A DNA stretch of 64,000 nt, taken from NCBI RefSeq assembly GCF_015690355.1, contig NZ_JADPRT010000004.1, positions 332,291 to 396,290 on the forward strand. The letters run 5' to 3'. This document shows, in pieces, positions 43,944 through 52,840 of the stretch. The notes under the pieces were generated by a model. It was not told the origin of the DNA. It was given only the letters and a program-made list of their open reading frames with translations, and did no database searches. The position numbers and the translations under genes are program-made. Source of the DNA: Streptacidiphilus fuscans. Lineage in GTDB: Bacteria; Actinomycetota; Actinomycetes; Streptomycetales; Streptomycetaceae. Position 1 is the first letter of the stretch; every line of letters starts with the position of its first letter.

Positions 43944-46487
43944 TTACGCCTTCGCCTTGTCCGCCGCGTCCGCCGCCCGATCCTCCGTGCCGTCCGACTC
44001 GTCCTTCTTCTCGCCCTCGCGGATGGTGCAGTGCAGCGAGTCCTTCTCGACGTCGGCGACGATCGTGTCGCCCGGCCCCGCGACCCCGCCGAGCAGCAGC
44101 GACGCGATCCGGTTGTCGAGCTCGGACTGGATCGTGCGGCGCAGCGGGCGCGCGCCGAACTCGGGCTGGTAACCGTGGGCGAGCAGCAGCTTCTTGGCGG
44201 CCTCGGTGACCTCCAGCGTCATGCCCTGGGCCGCGACCCGGCGCTGGCTCTCGTCCAGCAGGTGGTCGAGGATCTGCGACAGGTCCTTCTCCGAGAGGGC
44301 GTGGAAGATGATGATGTCGTCGATCCGGTTGAGGAACTCCGGCAGGAACCGCCGCCGCAGGTCCTCCATCAGCTCGTCCTTGATCTCGGAGACGTCGCCC
44401 TCGTGCTCGATGATCCGGTGCGCGCCGACGTTGGAAGTCATGATGACCACGCAGTGCCGGAAGTTGACGGTCCGGCCCTGGGCGTCGGTCAGCCGTCCGT
44501 CGTCGAGGACCTGGAGCAGCGCGTTGAAGATGTCCGGGTGGGCCTTCTCCACCTCGTCGAAGAGGACCACGCTGTAGGGCTGGCGGCGCACCTTCTCGGT
44601 GAGCTGGCCCGCCTCCTCGTAGCCGACGTATCCGGGAGGGGCGCCGACCAGGCGGGCGACGGTGTGCTTCTCCTGGAACTCGCTCATGTCGAAGCGGATC
44701 ATGCGGTCCGAGTCGCCGAAGAGCTGCTCGGCAAGGGTCTTGGCCAGCTCCGTCTTGCCGACGCCGGTCGGGCCGAGGAACATGAACGAGCCCACCGGGC
44801 GGTTCGGGTCGCCCATGCCGGACCGGTTGCGGCGCACCGCCTCGGAGACCGCGGTGACCGCCTCGTCCTGGCCGACGACGCGGTCGTGCATCGCGTCCTC
44901 CAGGTTGAGCAGCTTCTCCTTCTCGCTGGCGGTGAGCTGCGAGACGGGGATGCCGGTGCGCCGCGAGATGACGTCGGCGATGTCGTTGGGGGTCACGGTG
45001 ATGACGCCGGGGCGGCCCTCCGTGAGGTTCGCGAGCTGGTCCTCCTCGACGTCGATCCGGCCCTTGATCTCGGCGGCCTTCTCGAAGTCCTCGCCCGCGA
45101 CCGCCTGGTCCTTCTCCCGCTTGAGCTGGGCGATCCGCTCCTCGCGGTCGGTGACGTCGGTGGACGGGCCGGACGAGCGCAGCCGGACTCGGGCGCCGGC
45201 CTGGTCCATCACGTCGATGGCCTTGTCGGGCAGGAACCGGTCGCTGATGTAGCGGTCGGAGAGTTCGGCGGAGGCCGCCAGGGCCTCGTCGGTGAAGCGG
45301 ACACCGTGGTGGGCCTCGTACGCGTCGCGCAGGCCCTCAAGGATCTGCACGGTCTCCTCGACGGTCGGCTCCGGGACCAGCACCGGCTGGAACCGGCGTT
45401 CGAGCGCCGCGTCCTTCTCGATGTGCTTGCGGTACTCGTCGATGGTGGTCGCGCCGACCACGTGCAGTTCGCCGCGGGCCAGGGCGGGCTTGAGCATGTT
45501 GCCCGCGTCCATCGACCCCTCGCCCGCCGAACCGGCGCCTACGACGGTGTGCAGCTCGTCGATGAAGAGGATGATGTTGCCCGCCGAGTCCTGGACGTCC
45601 TGGATGACCTTCTTCAGGCGCTCCTCGAACTGCCCTCGGTACTGGGTGCCCGCGACCATGCCGGACAGGTCGAGGGAGACGACGCGCTTGCCCTTCAGCG
45701 TCTTCGGGACGTCGCCCGCCACGATCCGCTGGGCCAGGCCCTCGACGATGGCGGTCTTGCCGACGCCCGGTTCGCCGATCAGGACCGGGTTGTTCTTGGA
45801 GCGACGGGAGAGGATCTCGACGGTCTGCTCGATCTCCTCGGCGCGGCCGACGACGGGGTCGAGCTTGCCCGCCTTGGCCTCCTCGGTCAGGTCGCGGCCG
45901 AACTCGTCGAGGGTGGTGGCGGGCTTCTGGTCGGCGGGCGCGGCGCCCTCGGCGCGGCCCGCGCGGTCGGTCATGCCGCGCAGGTTGTTGACGTCCACGC
46001 CGGTGGAGCGCAAGGCCCGCAGCGCGTCTGGGTCGGCGTCGGCGAGCAGCGCGCCGAGGATGTGCTCGGGGCCGATGTAGGAGGCGCCGCTGGCCTGGGC
46101 GTGCTCGTAGGCGGTGGCCAGGGTGCGCTTGGCGCCGGGCGTCAGCCCCGGCTCGCCCGTCTCGCCGGAGCCGCGCGGCAGCACCTCGGAGAGCTTGGAC
46201 GCCAGCGCGTCGGGGTCGATCCCGGCGCGGGCGATCAGCGAACGCGACGGATCGACCTGCGTGGCGGCCCAGAGCAGGTGCTCGGTGTCGAGTTCGGTCT
46301 CTCCGTCCTGTTCGGCGCGGTTCGCGGCCAGGTTGATCAGTTCCTGGGAGGACTCGGTCAGGAGCCGTCCGATGGGCACCCGCTGCACGTTCGGAGGCGA
46401 GGACGCGGGCGACATTCCGAAGAAGCGGTTCAGCAGATCGCTGAACGGATCGGACGAGCCGAAAGCTGAACCAAACGACATCGACAT
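43944..46487 (-). CDS. Hsp100/Clp ATPase (ClpC/ClpB-like unfoldase)
   Basis: The 847-aa protein has a Clp N-domain ([25 protein letters not shown]), two AAA+ modules (Walker A GEPGVGKT and GPTGVGKT; Walker [10 protein letters not shown] and [13 protein letters not shown]) and a short ClpC-type middle segment ([17 protein letters not shown]) rather than the long ClpB coiled coil. After the second Walker B the sequence is [24 protein letters not shown], without the LGF/IGF ClpP-docking loop, so it may act without ClpP. The Gly/Phe/Ser-rich N-terminus ([23 protein letters not shown]) is typical of streptomycete members. ATG 46487 has GGAG seven bases upstream. Confidence 0.88.
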   Translation of the reverse strand: MSMSFGSAFGSSDPFSDLLNRFFGMSPASSPPNVQRVPIGRLLTESSQELINLAANRAEQDGETELDTEHLLWAATQVDPSRSLIARAGIDPDALASKLSEVLPRGSGETGEPGLTPGAKRTLATAYEHAQASGASYIGPEHILGALLADADPDALRALRSTGVDVNNLRGMTDRAGRAEGAAPADQKPATTLDEFGRDLTEEAKAGKLDPVVGRAEEIEQTVEILSRRSKNNPVLIGEPGVGKTAIVEGLAQRIVAGDVPKTLKGKRVVSLDLSGMVAGTQYRGQFEERLKKVIQDVQDSAGNIILFIDELHTVVGAGSAGEGSMDAGNMLKPALARGELHVVGATTIDEYRKHIEKDAALERRFQPVLVPEPTVEETVQILEGLRDAYEAHHGVRFTDEALAASAELSDRYISDRFLPDKAIDVMDQAGARVRLRSSGPSTDVTDREERIAQLKREKDQAVAGEDFEKAAEIKGRIDVEEDQLANLTEGRPGVITVTPNDIADVISRRTGIPVSQLTASEKEKLLNLEDAMHDRVVGQDEAVTAVSEAVRRNRSGMGDPNRPVGSFMFLGPTGVGKTELAKTLAEQLFGDSDRMIRFDMSEFQEKHTVARLVGAPPGYVGYEEAGQLTEKVRRQPYSVVLFDEVEKAHPDIFNALLQVLDDGRLTDAQGRTVNFRHCVVIMTSNVGAHRIIEHEGDVSEIKDELMEDLRRRFLPEFLNRIDDIIIFHALSEKDLSQILDHLLDESQRRVAAQGMTLEVTEAAKKLLLAHGYQPEFGARPLRRTIQSELDNRIASLLLGGVAGPGDTIVADVEKDSLHCTIREGEKKDESDGTEDRAADAADKAKA

Positions 46488-46772
46488 GACAGCTCCAGGT
46501 ACGGAGGGGACTACCCACCACTCAAACCCGAGACGTGCATGCCCGCAAACGCAGCGGAAAGCCCTGGCCGGAGGCCGAACTCGCCCGTCTGACCTGCGCC
46601 TTCCCGCGCGCTCAGGCGACGCGTCGGGTAGCCCGCCCGGGAGGTGGGGCGGGGCTTCGGGAGGGGAGTTGACCGCAGGCGCGATTGCCTGGCAGGCGGT
46701 GATCGACAGCACTAGCCTGAGCGCACGGACCGATCATCGGCTCGTAACCCCGCACGGTGGAAGGTGAGTCCT

Positions 46773-49085
46773 GTGAGCGCCCCCGAGGAACCGAAGGTCG
46801 AGCTGGAGCCCAGCGTGGGCGCCGTTCCCGCGGAACGTCCGGAGTTCCACCCCTACCACCACCCCGCCGCCGGCTGGGGAGCGGCCAAGAGCGTCACCAA
46901 GTTCCTGACGCGCGAGGGCGAGTACGTCGACGGCCCGCGCGCGATCATGAAGATGAACCACGAGAACGGCGGCTTCGACTGCCCCGGCTGCGCCTGGCCC
47001 GACGACGTCAAGGGCCTGAAGCTGGACCTGTGCGAGAACGGCATCAAGCACGTCACCTGGGAGATGACCCGCAAGCGGGTCGACCGCCACTTCTTCGCCG
47101 CGCACACGGTCACGGAGCTTGCGGAGTGGAGCGACTTCGCGCTCGAGGACCAGGGCCGCCTCACCGAGCCGATGGTCTACGAGGCCGCCACCGACCACTA
47201 CGTGCCGATCAGTTGGAAGGACGCCTTCGAACTCGTCGGCCGCACCCTGCGTGAGCTCCCCGACCCTAACCAGGCCGCGTACTACACCTCCGGACGGCTC
47301 GGCAACGAGGCCACCTTCCTCTACCAGCTGATGGCCCGCGAGCTCGGCACCAACAACCTGCCGGACTGCTCCAACATGTGCCACGAGGCCAGTGGACGCG
47401 CGATGCAGGCGTCGCTCGGCACCGGCAAGGGCACCGTGGACCTCAAGGACTGGGAGGCCACGGACGCGCTCTTCATCATGGGCGTCAACGCCGCCTCCAA
47501 CGCGCCTCGGATGCTCACCGCCCTGGCCGAGGCGTACAAGCGCGGCGCTCAGATCGTGCACATCAACCCGCTGGTCGAGGCCGCGGCCACGCGCACGATC
47601 ATCCCGCACGACTTCGTCGACATGGCGCTCAACAAGTCGACGAAGACCAGCACGCTCAACGTCCAGGTGCGCATCGGCGGGGACATGGCGCTGCTGCGCG
47701 GCGTGGCCAAGGCGGTGCTGGAGCAGGCGAAGAGGGACCCCAAGGCGCTGGACCAGGAGTTCGTCGACCGGTACACCGAGGGCTTCGAGAAGTACCGGGA
47801 GGCCTGCGAGGCCACCTCGTGGGAGGAGATCGAGCGCCAGGCCGGCGTCTCCCGCGCCGAGATCCTGCGGGTGGCCCGGATCTACGGGGACGCCGACCGC
47901 AGCATCATCAGCTGGTGCCTGGGCGTGACCCAGCACGAGCACGGCGTCGACACCGTGCGGGAGATCGTCAACCTGCTGCTGCTGCGCGGCAATCTGGGAC
48001 GCGAGGGCGCGGGCCCTTCGCCGGTGCGCGGGCACAGCAACGTGCAGGGCAACCGCACCTGCGGCATCGACCACCGGCCCAGCGAGGAGTTCCTCACCCG
48101 GCTGGGCGAGGTCTGCGGGATCGAGCCGCCGCGTGCGCACGGCAAGGACACCGTCACCACCATCGAGGCGATGCACCGTGGCGACGTCAAGGTCTTCGTC
48201 GGGATGGGCGGTAACTTCGCGCTCGCCGCGCCGGACACCCCCTACACCTACGCGGGCCTGCAGTCCTGCGAGTTGACGGTGCACGTCAGCACCAAGCTGA
48301 ACCGCAGTCATATCGTGCACGGACGCCAGGCGTTGATCCTGCCCTGCCTCGGCCGGACCGAGAAGGACCAGCAGCGCGGCGGCGAGCAGAGCACCTCCGT
48401 CGAGGACTCGATGAGCATGGTGCACCTGTCCCGCGGCATGAAGCGCCCGGCCTCGCCGCACCTGCTCTCGGAACCCGCCATCATCGCGGGCATCGCGCGG
48501 GCGGCGCTGCCGGAGAGCAGGACGCCGTGGGAGTGGTACGTCGAGGACTACGACCGTGTCCGCGACACCATGGCCAAGGTGCTGGACGGCTTCGAGGACT
48601 TCAACCGCCGGGTCCGGCTGCCGCTCGGCTTCCGGATCAAGCAGCCCGCGCGCGAGCTGGTCTTCCTCACGCCCTCCGGCCGCGCCGAGTTCTCCGCCGC
48701 GCCGCTGCCCGACGTCGTCCCCGAGCCGGGGATGTTGGCGCTGGGCACCATGCGCTCGCACGACCAGTGGAACACCACGATCTACTCGGACAACGACCGT
48801 TACCGGGGCGTCAAGAACCTCCGCACGCTGGTCTTCATGAACGCGGACGACATGCGCGAGCGCGGCATCACCGAGTTCGACGCGGTCGACATCGTCGCGA
48901 CCGCGCGGGACGGCTCCAAGCGCTCGGTCCAGGGCTACCTGGCCATCCCGTACGACATCCCGCGTGGCTGCGCGGCCGGGTACATGCCGGAGATGAACGT
49001 GCTCTGCGCGATCGGCGACTACAGCACGCAGAGCGACCAGCCGATCATGAAGCACCTGAAGGTGACGGTGACCAGGGCGCTGTGA
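46773..49085 (+). CDS. FdhF/YdeP family molybdopterin oxidoreductase
   Basis: The 770-aa protein resembles formate dehydrogenase alpha-subunit homologues of the YdeP type: GFDCPGCAWPDD near residue 70 has only two cysteines (CPGC) instead of a full Fe-S set; bis-MGD motifs include NMCHEASGRAMQASLGTGKGTV, GVNAASNAPRM, ISWCLGVTQHEHGVDTVREI, GNVQGNRTCG-like SNVQGNRT and GDYSTQSDQPIMKHL. The substrate is unknown. GTG 46773 is preceded by GGAAGGTG; GTG 46764 is an alternative. E. coli YdeP is linked to acid resistance; a glutamate decarboxylase gene follows. Confidence 0.88.
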   Translation: MSAPEEPKVELEPSVGAVPAERPEFHPYHHPAAGWGAAKSVTKFLTREGEYVDGPRAIMKMNHENGGFDCPGCAWPDDVKGLKLDLCENGIKHVTWEMTRKRVDRHFFAAHTVTELAEWSDFALEDQGRLTEPMVYEAATDHYVPISWKDAFELVGRTLRELPDPNQAAYYTSGRLGNEATFLYQLMARELGTNNLPDCSNMCHEASGRAMQASLGTGKGTVDLKDWEATDALFIMGVNAASNAPRMLTALAEAYKRGAQIVHINPLVEAAATRTIIPHDFVDMALNKSTKTSTLNVQVRIGGDMALLRGVAKAVLEQAKRDPKALDQEFVDRYTEGFEKYREACEATSWEEIERQAGVSRAEILRVARIYGDADRSIISWCLGVTQHEHGVDTVREIVNLLLLRGNLGREGAGPSPVRGHSNVQGNRTCGIDHRPSEEFLTRLGEVCGIEPPRAHGKDTVTTIEAMHRGDVKVFVGMGGNFALAAPDTPYTYAGLQSCELTVHVSTKLNRSHIVHGRQALILPCLGRTEKDQQRGGEQSTSVEDSMSMVHLSRGMKRPASPHLLSEPAIIAGIARAALPESRTPWEWYVEDYDRVRDTMAKVLDGFEDFNRRVRLPLGFRIKQPARELVFLTPSGRAEFSAAPLPDVVPEPGMLALGTMRSHDQWNTTIYSDNDRYRGVKNLRTLVFMNADDMRERGITEFDAVDIVATARDGSKRSVQGYLAIPYDIPRGCAAGYMPEMNVLCAIGDYSTQSDQPIMKHLKVTVTRAL

Positions 49086-49093
49086 GTCACAGC

Positions 49094-49133
49094 AGGCCGA
49101 GCAGCAGGTAGGCGCGCTCCCGCTGCTCGGGCC
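49094..49133 (+). terminator. Hairpin terminator after the YdeP-like gene
   Basis: AGGCCGAGCAGC (49094-49105) pairs with GCTGCTCGG-GCCT (49122-49133 region) with one bulged G. The 8-bp core is CGAGCAGC/GCTGCTCG. It lies nine bases after the stop. Confidence 0.6.
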
Positions 49134-49147
49134 TCGTCCAGGCCCGC

Positions 49148-49170
49148 GGCAGGCAGGCAGGCAGGCAGGC
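49148..49170. repeat. AGGC tetranucleotide repeat
   Basis: GGC followed by five AGGC units in the spacer between the YdeP-like and GAD genes; a simple-sequence tract that could vary in length between isolates. Confidence 0.95.
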
Positions 49171-49256
49171 GGTCGACGCGCAGCCGGGGGCCGGATGGCC
49201 TTAACTGGTCAGAGGGTTGCCTGCCCTGCCGCCCGAGGCCTTGCGAGGTGAGCACC

Positions 49257-50645
49257 ATGGCGAACCGTCCCGATCCGAGGGATCCCGCCGACGTCACCCT
49301 CAACCCGCTCTTCGCGCGGCCCGGGGAGGCGCGCAGCCTGCCGCGCTTCCGGATCGGCGAGCAGCCGATGCTGCCCGAGACCGCGTACCAGATCGTCCAC
49401 GACGAGGCGATGCTCGACGGCAACGCGCGGCTCAACCTGGCGACCTTCGTCGGCACCTGGATGGACGACGAGGCGCGCCGCCTCTACGCCGAGGCCTTCG
49501 ACAAGAACATGATCGACAAGGACGAGTACCCGCAGACGGCGGCGATCGAGGAGCGCTGCTGGCGGATGGTCGCCGACCTCTGGCACGCGCCCGATCCGGA
49601 GACCACGATCGGCTGCTCCACGATCGGCTCCTCCGAGGCCTGCATGCTGGGCGGCCTGGCGCTGAAACGGCGCTGGCAGGAGTCCCGTCGCGCGCAGGGC
49701 AAGCCGGTCGAGCGGCCCAACCTGGTGATGAGCTCGGCGGTCCAGGTGGTCTGGGAGAAGTTCTGCGACTACTGGGACGTGGAGCCTCGCTACGTGCCGA
49801 TCACCGAGGAGCACCGGACGCTGGACGGCCACGGGCTGCGGGAGCACGTGGACGAGAACACCATCGGCGTGGTCTCGATCCTCGGCGTCACCTACACCGG
49901 GATGTACGAGCCGGTGGCGCAGGTGAGCGCGGCGCTCGACGAGATCCAGAAGGAGACCGGGCTCGACATCCGGATCCATGTCGACGGCGCGTCAGGAGCG
50001 ATGGTCGCGCCGTTCCTGCAACCGGAGTTGGCCTGGGACTTCCGGGTGCCCCGGGTGGCGTCGATCAACACCTCGGGCCACAAGTACGGGCTGGTCTACC
50101 CCGGCCTGGGCTGGGTGGTCTGGCGCGAGCGGAGCCTGCTGCCGGAGAGCCTGGTGTTCACGGTCAGCTACTTCGGCGGCGCGATGCCGACGTTCGCGCT
50201 CAACTTCTCCCGGCCGGGCGCGCAGGTCCTGCTCCAGTACTTCCAGTTCCTGCGGCTCGGCCGCGAGGGCTACCGCGAGGTCCAGCAGGCCTCGCAGGAC
50301 GTGGCGAAGTTCCTGGCGGCCGGGATCGGTCGGCTGGACGCGTTCGAACTGTGGAACGACGCCTCGGACATCTCCGTCTTCGCCTGGCGGCAGACGCCCG
50401 GACACAGCCGCAACTGGACGCTCTACGACCTCTCCGACCGGCTGCGGCAGAAGGGTTGGCTGGTGCCCGCCTACCCGATGCCCGACGACCTCGCCGACAT
50501 GACGGTGCAGCGCATCGTGGTGCGCAACGGCTTGAGCCGGGACATGGCACGCAGCCTGCTGGACGACATCGAGGAGAGCGTCCGGTACTTCGACAAGCTG
50601 ACCGAGCCGCTGCCGGACGCGCCCCGGTCGAGCTACCACCACTGA
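49257..50645 (+). CDS. gadB: Glutamate decarboxylase
   Basis: The 462-aa PLP enzyme has the lysine motif NTSGHKYGLVYPGLGWVVWR (PLP Lys near 275), the IHVDGASGAMVAPFL aspartate region and the GCSTIGSSEACMLGGLALKRRW block of class II decarboxylases. It converts glutamate to GABA with proton consumption. ATG 49257 is chosen as GAGGTGAG lies five bases upstream; GTG 49248 is three codons earlier. The neighbouring YdeP-like gene makes an acid-tolerance role plausible. No antiporter gene (gadC) is present. Confidence 0.93.
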   Translation: MANRPDPRDPADVTLNPLFARPGEARSLPRFRIGEQPMLPETAYQIVHDEAMLDGNARLNLATFVGTWMDDEARRLYAEAFDKNMIDKDEYPQTAAIEERCWRMVADLWHAPDPETTIGCSTIGSSEACMLGGLALKRRWQESRRAQGKPVERPNLVMSSAVQVVWEKFCDYWDVEPRYVPITEEHRTLDGHGLREHVDENTIGVVSILGVTYTGMYEPVAQVSAALDEIQKETGLDIRIHVDGASGAMVAPFLQPELAWDFRVPRVASINTSGHKYGLVYPGLGWVVWRERSLLPESLVFTVSYFGGAMPTFALNFSRPGAQVLLQYFQFLRLGREGYREVQQASQDVAKFLAAGIGRLDAFELWNDASDISVFAWRQTPGHSRNWTLYDLSDRLRQKGWLVPAYPMPDDLADMTVQRIVVRNGLSRDMARSLLDDIEESVRYFDKLTEPLPDAPRSSYHH

Positions 50646-50670
50646 CGCTGACGCCGGGACCTGCCAGGCC

Positions 50671-51015
50671 TCAGGCCAGGAACCGCTCGCGGTCGACGAG
50701 CACCCGGTCGATCTCGCCGGAGGCCACCAGCGTGTCCGTGCCGTCGACGGCCTTGACCAGGAAGGTCAGCCGACGGCCCTCCGCCTCCAGCGGCGCGAAG
50801 GCCGAAACCTCGACGTGGTCGCCCACGCGAGTCGCGCGGACGTGCTCGACGCGGATCGCGGTCCCGACGCTGGTCTGCCCCTCCGCGAGAAAAGGCGCAG
50901 CAGCCTCGACGGTGGCCGCCTCCAGCCACGCGATCAGCCGGGGTGTGCCGAGCACGGGGACGTCGCCGCTGCCCAGCGCGATGGCCGTGTCCGCATCGGT
51001 GACCTGATGACGCAT
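50671..51015 (-). CDS. Hotdog-fold thioesterase-like protein
   Basis: The 114-aa product has the hotdog pattern PRLIAWLEAATVEAAAPFLAEGQTSVGTAIRVEHVRATRVGDHVEVSAFAPLEAEGRRLTFLVKAVDG, close to fluoroacetyl-CoA thioesterase-like (FlK) proteins. It probably cleaves or binds a CoA ester; substrate unknown. ATG 51015 is the start that fits the family length. It is convergent with gadB at 26 bases. Confidence 0.82.
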   Translation of the reverse strand: MRHQVTDADTAIALGSGDVPVLGTPRLIAWLEAATVEAAAPFLAEGQTSVGTAIRVEHVRATRVGDHVEVSAFAPLEAEGRRLTFLVKAVDGTDTLVASGEIDRVLVDRERFLA

Positions 51016-51048
51016 CCTGTTCCGCCTGTCCCTCGGGAGTTGGTGGCG

Positions 51049-51062
51049 GTGCCGCGCGGCAC
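51049..51062. promoter_or_regulatory. Perfect 14-bp palindrome between two minus-strand genes
   Basis: GTGCCGCGCGGCAC is an exact palindrome in the 56-base gap between the VOC gene and the thioesterase gene. It may be an operator or a small terminator. Confidence 0.5.
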
Positions 51063-51071
51063 GGGCCGGAC

Positions 51072-51512
51072 CTACCAGGCGTAGATCCGGTCCATGATGT
51101 CGTGACGCGGCACCGACTCCGGTCCCGGAAAGGAAATCATGACCGGCGAGTCGCTCGGGTCGCGGCCCTCGACGACGCGGAATCCCTCGCCCTCCCACGC
51201 GGAGACCAGGACCTTGCGGTCCTTGAGCAGCTGCTCGCAGCGGTCCAGGTCGGCGCGGTCGACCGCCGTCCAGAACACGTACTGCAGCCCGACCGTCCCG
51301 GCCTGGCGGGCGCCGCCCGCGCCGGTGGCCCGCAGGTAGACCTGGAGCCCGTCGTCACGGCACAGCAGCGTGGCGGTGTCGGTCCGGATGCTGGTCTCCA
51401 GGTTGAGCAGCTCGCGGTAGAAGGCGATGGACTCGTCCAGCTCGTGGACGAAGAGCACGACCGAGCTCGGTCGCGGGCCGAGCGGGCGCTGGTGCGTCGG
51501 CTCCGTCGTCAT
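51072..51512 (-). CDS. VOC family (glyoxalase/bleomycin-resistance fold) protein
   Basis: The 146-aa protein begins VVLFVHELDESIAFYRELLNLETSIRTDTATLLCR, the classical betaalphabetabetabeta start of a vicinal-oxygen-chelate module, followed by VGLQYVFWTAVDRADLDRCEQLL and SDSPVMISFPGPE. The metal ligands cannot be assigned with certainty, so catalysis is open. ATG 51512 is used; an upstream open frame to 51668 has no support. It lies 56 bases before the thioesterase gene. Confidence 0.82.
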   Translation of the reverse strand: MTTEPTHQRPLGPRPSSVVLFVHELDESIAFYRELLNLETSIRTDTATLLCRDDGLQVYLRATGAGGARQAGTVGLQYVFWTAVDRADLDRCEQLLKDRKVLVSAWEGEGFRVVEGRDPSDSPVMISFPGPESVPRHDIMDRIYAW

Positions 51513-51872
51513 GGGGGTCTCCCGTCGTCCGCGTGCGTCGCTGCTTCCGGGTGCAACGCTTCTCGGTATAACACAGGGCACCGACGGCACGGCCGTGCGA
51601 AGGGTGGGGAGCGAAGCGGGCGTGTCAGGCGGCTCCGCTCCCCGGGTGGGCTGCCGTCGATCGACCAAACCGCGCAGCCGCTCCCGGCCGGGATGCAGGG
51701 GGCTGTCACCGGCCGAGAAGAAACGTTACGGCGCTGCGAGCGGGCGGTGTTCGGGCTTGCGGCTGATTAGCCCCGAAGGGTGAACGCGGATCGATCGGGT
51801 GTGCGAGCGGGCGTGCGACGGTCAGGACGCGCCGGCGGTCAGCACTTGGCGGCGGTCAGGGCTTGCCGGTGG
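51513..51872. other. Intergenic stretch between the VOC and DUF574 genes
   Basis: This 360-base gap holds the promoter of the VOC gene, an A+T-richer patch (around 51720-51790) and a four-unit 17-bp tandem repeat next to the DUF574 stop codon. The short frames here lack a ribosome binding site and no RNA gene was recognised. Confidence 0.55.
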
Positions 51873-51886
51873 TCAGGGCTTGCGGG
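51819..51886. repeat. Four degenerate 17-bp tandem repeats across the DUF574 stop codon
   Basis: Units are 51819-51835, 51836-51852, 51853-51869 and 51870-51886, with consensus CGGTCAGGGCTTGCCGG. The last unit contains the last coding codons and the TGA stop (minus strand, 51873-51875). The other units repeat that TGA every 17 bases (51856, 51839, 51822), so stops lie in all three frames. Confidence 0.93.
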
Positions 51887-52547
51887 CCACGCCGACCGCG
51901 GCGAGGCGGAGCACGGGGTGCTCGACCGGGCAGGGTGTGGTGGCGTCGGGACGCCACTCCGCGACGGTGACCACGCCCGGGTCGATCAGGTTGAGACCGG
52001 AGAGGAACTCCGCGACCTGCTCCCGGGTGCGGAACTGGCCCCGGCCGACGCCCTGGCGCAGTGCCTCCTCCGCCTCCGCCGTGTCGGCGTCGACCTCGGG
52101 GCCCGCGGTGATCAGGTGGTGCACGAAGACGTAACTGCCCGACGGCAGCGCGTCGACCAGCGTCTGGACCAGGGCGTAGGGGTCCTCGTCGTCCAGCACG
52201 TAGTGGAGGATGCCGCAGAGCAGCAGCCCGACCGGTCGCCCGAGGTCGATGTGCGCGCGCAGCACCGGGTCGGCCAACAGGTCGTCGGGCTGCCGCAGGT
52301 CGCCGTCGACGACCACGGTCTCCTTGGTGTCGGCCAGCAGCGCGCGGGCATGGGCCAGCACGACCGGGTCGTTGTCGACGTAGACGACGCGGGTGTCGGG
52401 GGCGATCCGCTGGGCGACCTGGTGCACGTTCTCCGCCGTGGGCAGGCCGGAGCCGATGTCGACCAACTGCCGCAGCCCGACCTCGCGGACCAGGTGGTCC
52501 ACCACCCGTCGCAGCACCGCGCGTTGCTGCTGCACACCGAGATGCAC
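51873..52547 (-). CDS. DUF574 SAM-dependent methyltransferase, N-terminus apparently shortened
   Basis: The 224-aa product has the DUF574 core: QRAVLRRVVDHLVREVGLRQLVDIGSGLPTAENVHQVAQ, VVYVDNDPVVLAHARALL, and GLLLCGILHYVLDDEDPY. Family members are usually about 270 aa, with an N-terminal RxYDYxLGGKxNF segment that is missing. Upstream of GTG 52547 the frame is open to 52612 with family-like sequence (RLGADRALGDRIAVALPQ), but only non-standard codons precede an in-frame TGA at 52626-52628. Either the gene is truncated at the N-terminus, or a frameshift removed the rest. Function of the family is unknown. Confidence 0.78.
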   Translation of the reverse strand: MHLGVQQQRAVLRRVVDHLVREVGLRQLVDIGSGLPTAENVHQVAQRIAPDTRVVYVDNDPVVLAHARALLADTKETVVVDGDLRQPDDLLADPVLRAHIDLGRPVGLLLCGILHYVLDDEDPYALVQTLVDALPSGSYVFVHHLITAGPEVDADTAEAEEALRQGVGRGQFRTREQVAEFLSGLNLIDPGVVTVAEWRPDATTPCPVEHPVLRLAAVGVARKP

Positions 52548-52756
52548 CTGCGGCAGCGCGACGGCGATGCGGTCGCCGAGCGCGCGGTCAGCGCCGAGGC
52601 GATATGCACAATCCGTGACGGATGGTCACGGTTGGTGACGCACCAGCTTTCCAGATGTGCCCGCAGGTCACGGCCGTGTCGCGATACCCGTCAGGGTGAA
52701 GTCGCGCCGCGTGTCCCGCGCCTGAGGCGCTTGCCTCCGCCTACGCTGAGGGCCGC

Positions 52757-52840
52757 CCGAGAGATGTCCGTGCCCGAGGGATGCCCGTATCCGAGAGGCG
52801 CCCGTATCCGACGGGCGCCCGCGCCGAAGGATGGTGAACG
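52757..52840. repeat. Five degenerate 17-bp repeats spanning a start codon
   Basis: Units begin with CCGA at 52757, 52774, 52791, 52808 and 52824 (the fourth is 16 bases). Consensus is CCGAGGGATGCCCGTAT. The fifth unit contains the ATG of the HNH lipoprotein gene (52831), and the first and second contain the same AGAGATG/AGGGATG word, so a ribosome-binding-site-plus-ATG module is repeated upstream of the gene. Confidence 0.85.

Noticed and set aside
46734..49055. 773-codon minus-strand open frame opposite the YdeP-like gene
   Set aside because: Val/Arg/Asp-rich sequence mirroring the coding strand; the plus-strand frame has clear molybdopterin-enzyme motifs.
49148..49170. AGGC repeat as a regulatory element for gadB
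   Set aside because: It is a simple tetranucleotide tract 90 bases from the start with no pairing or known binding motif; noted only as a repeat.
51819..51886. Possible CRISPR array
   Set aside because: The 17-bp units are directly abutting with no spacers and there are no cas genes.
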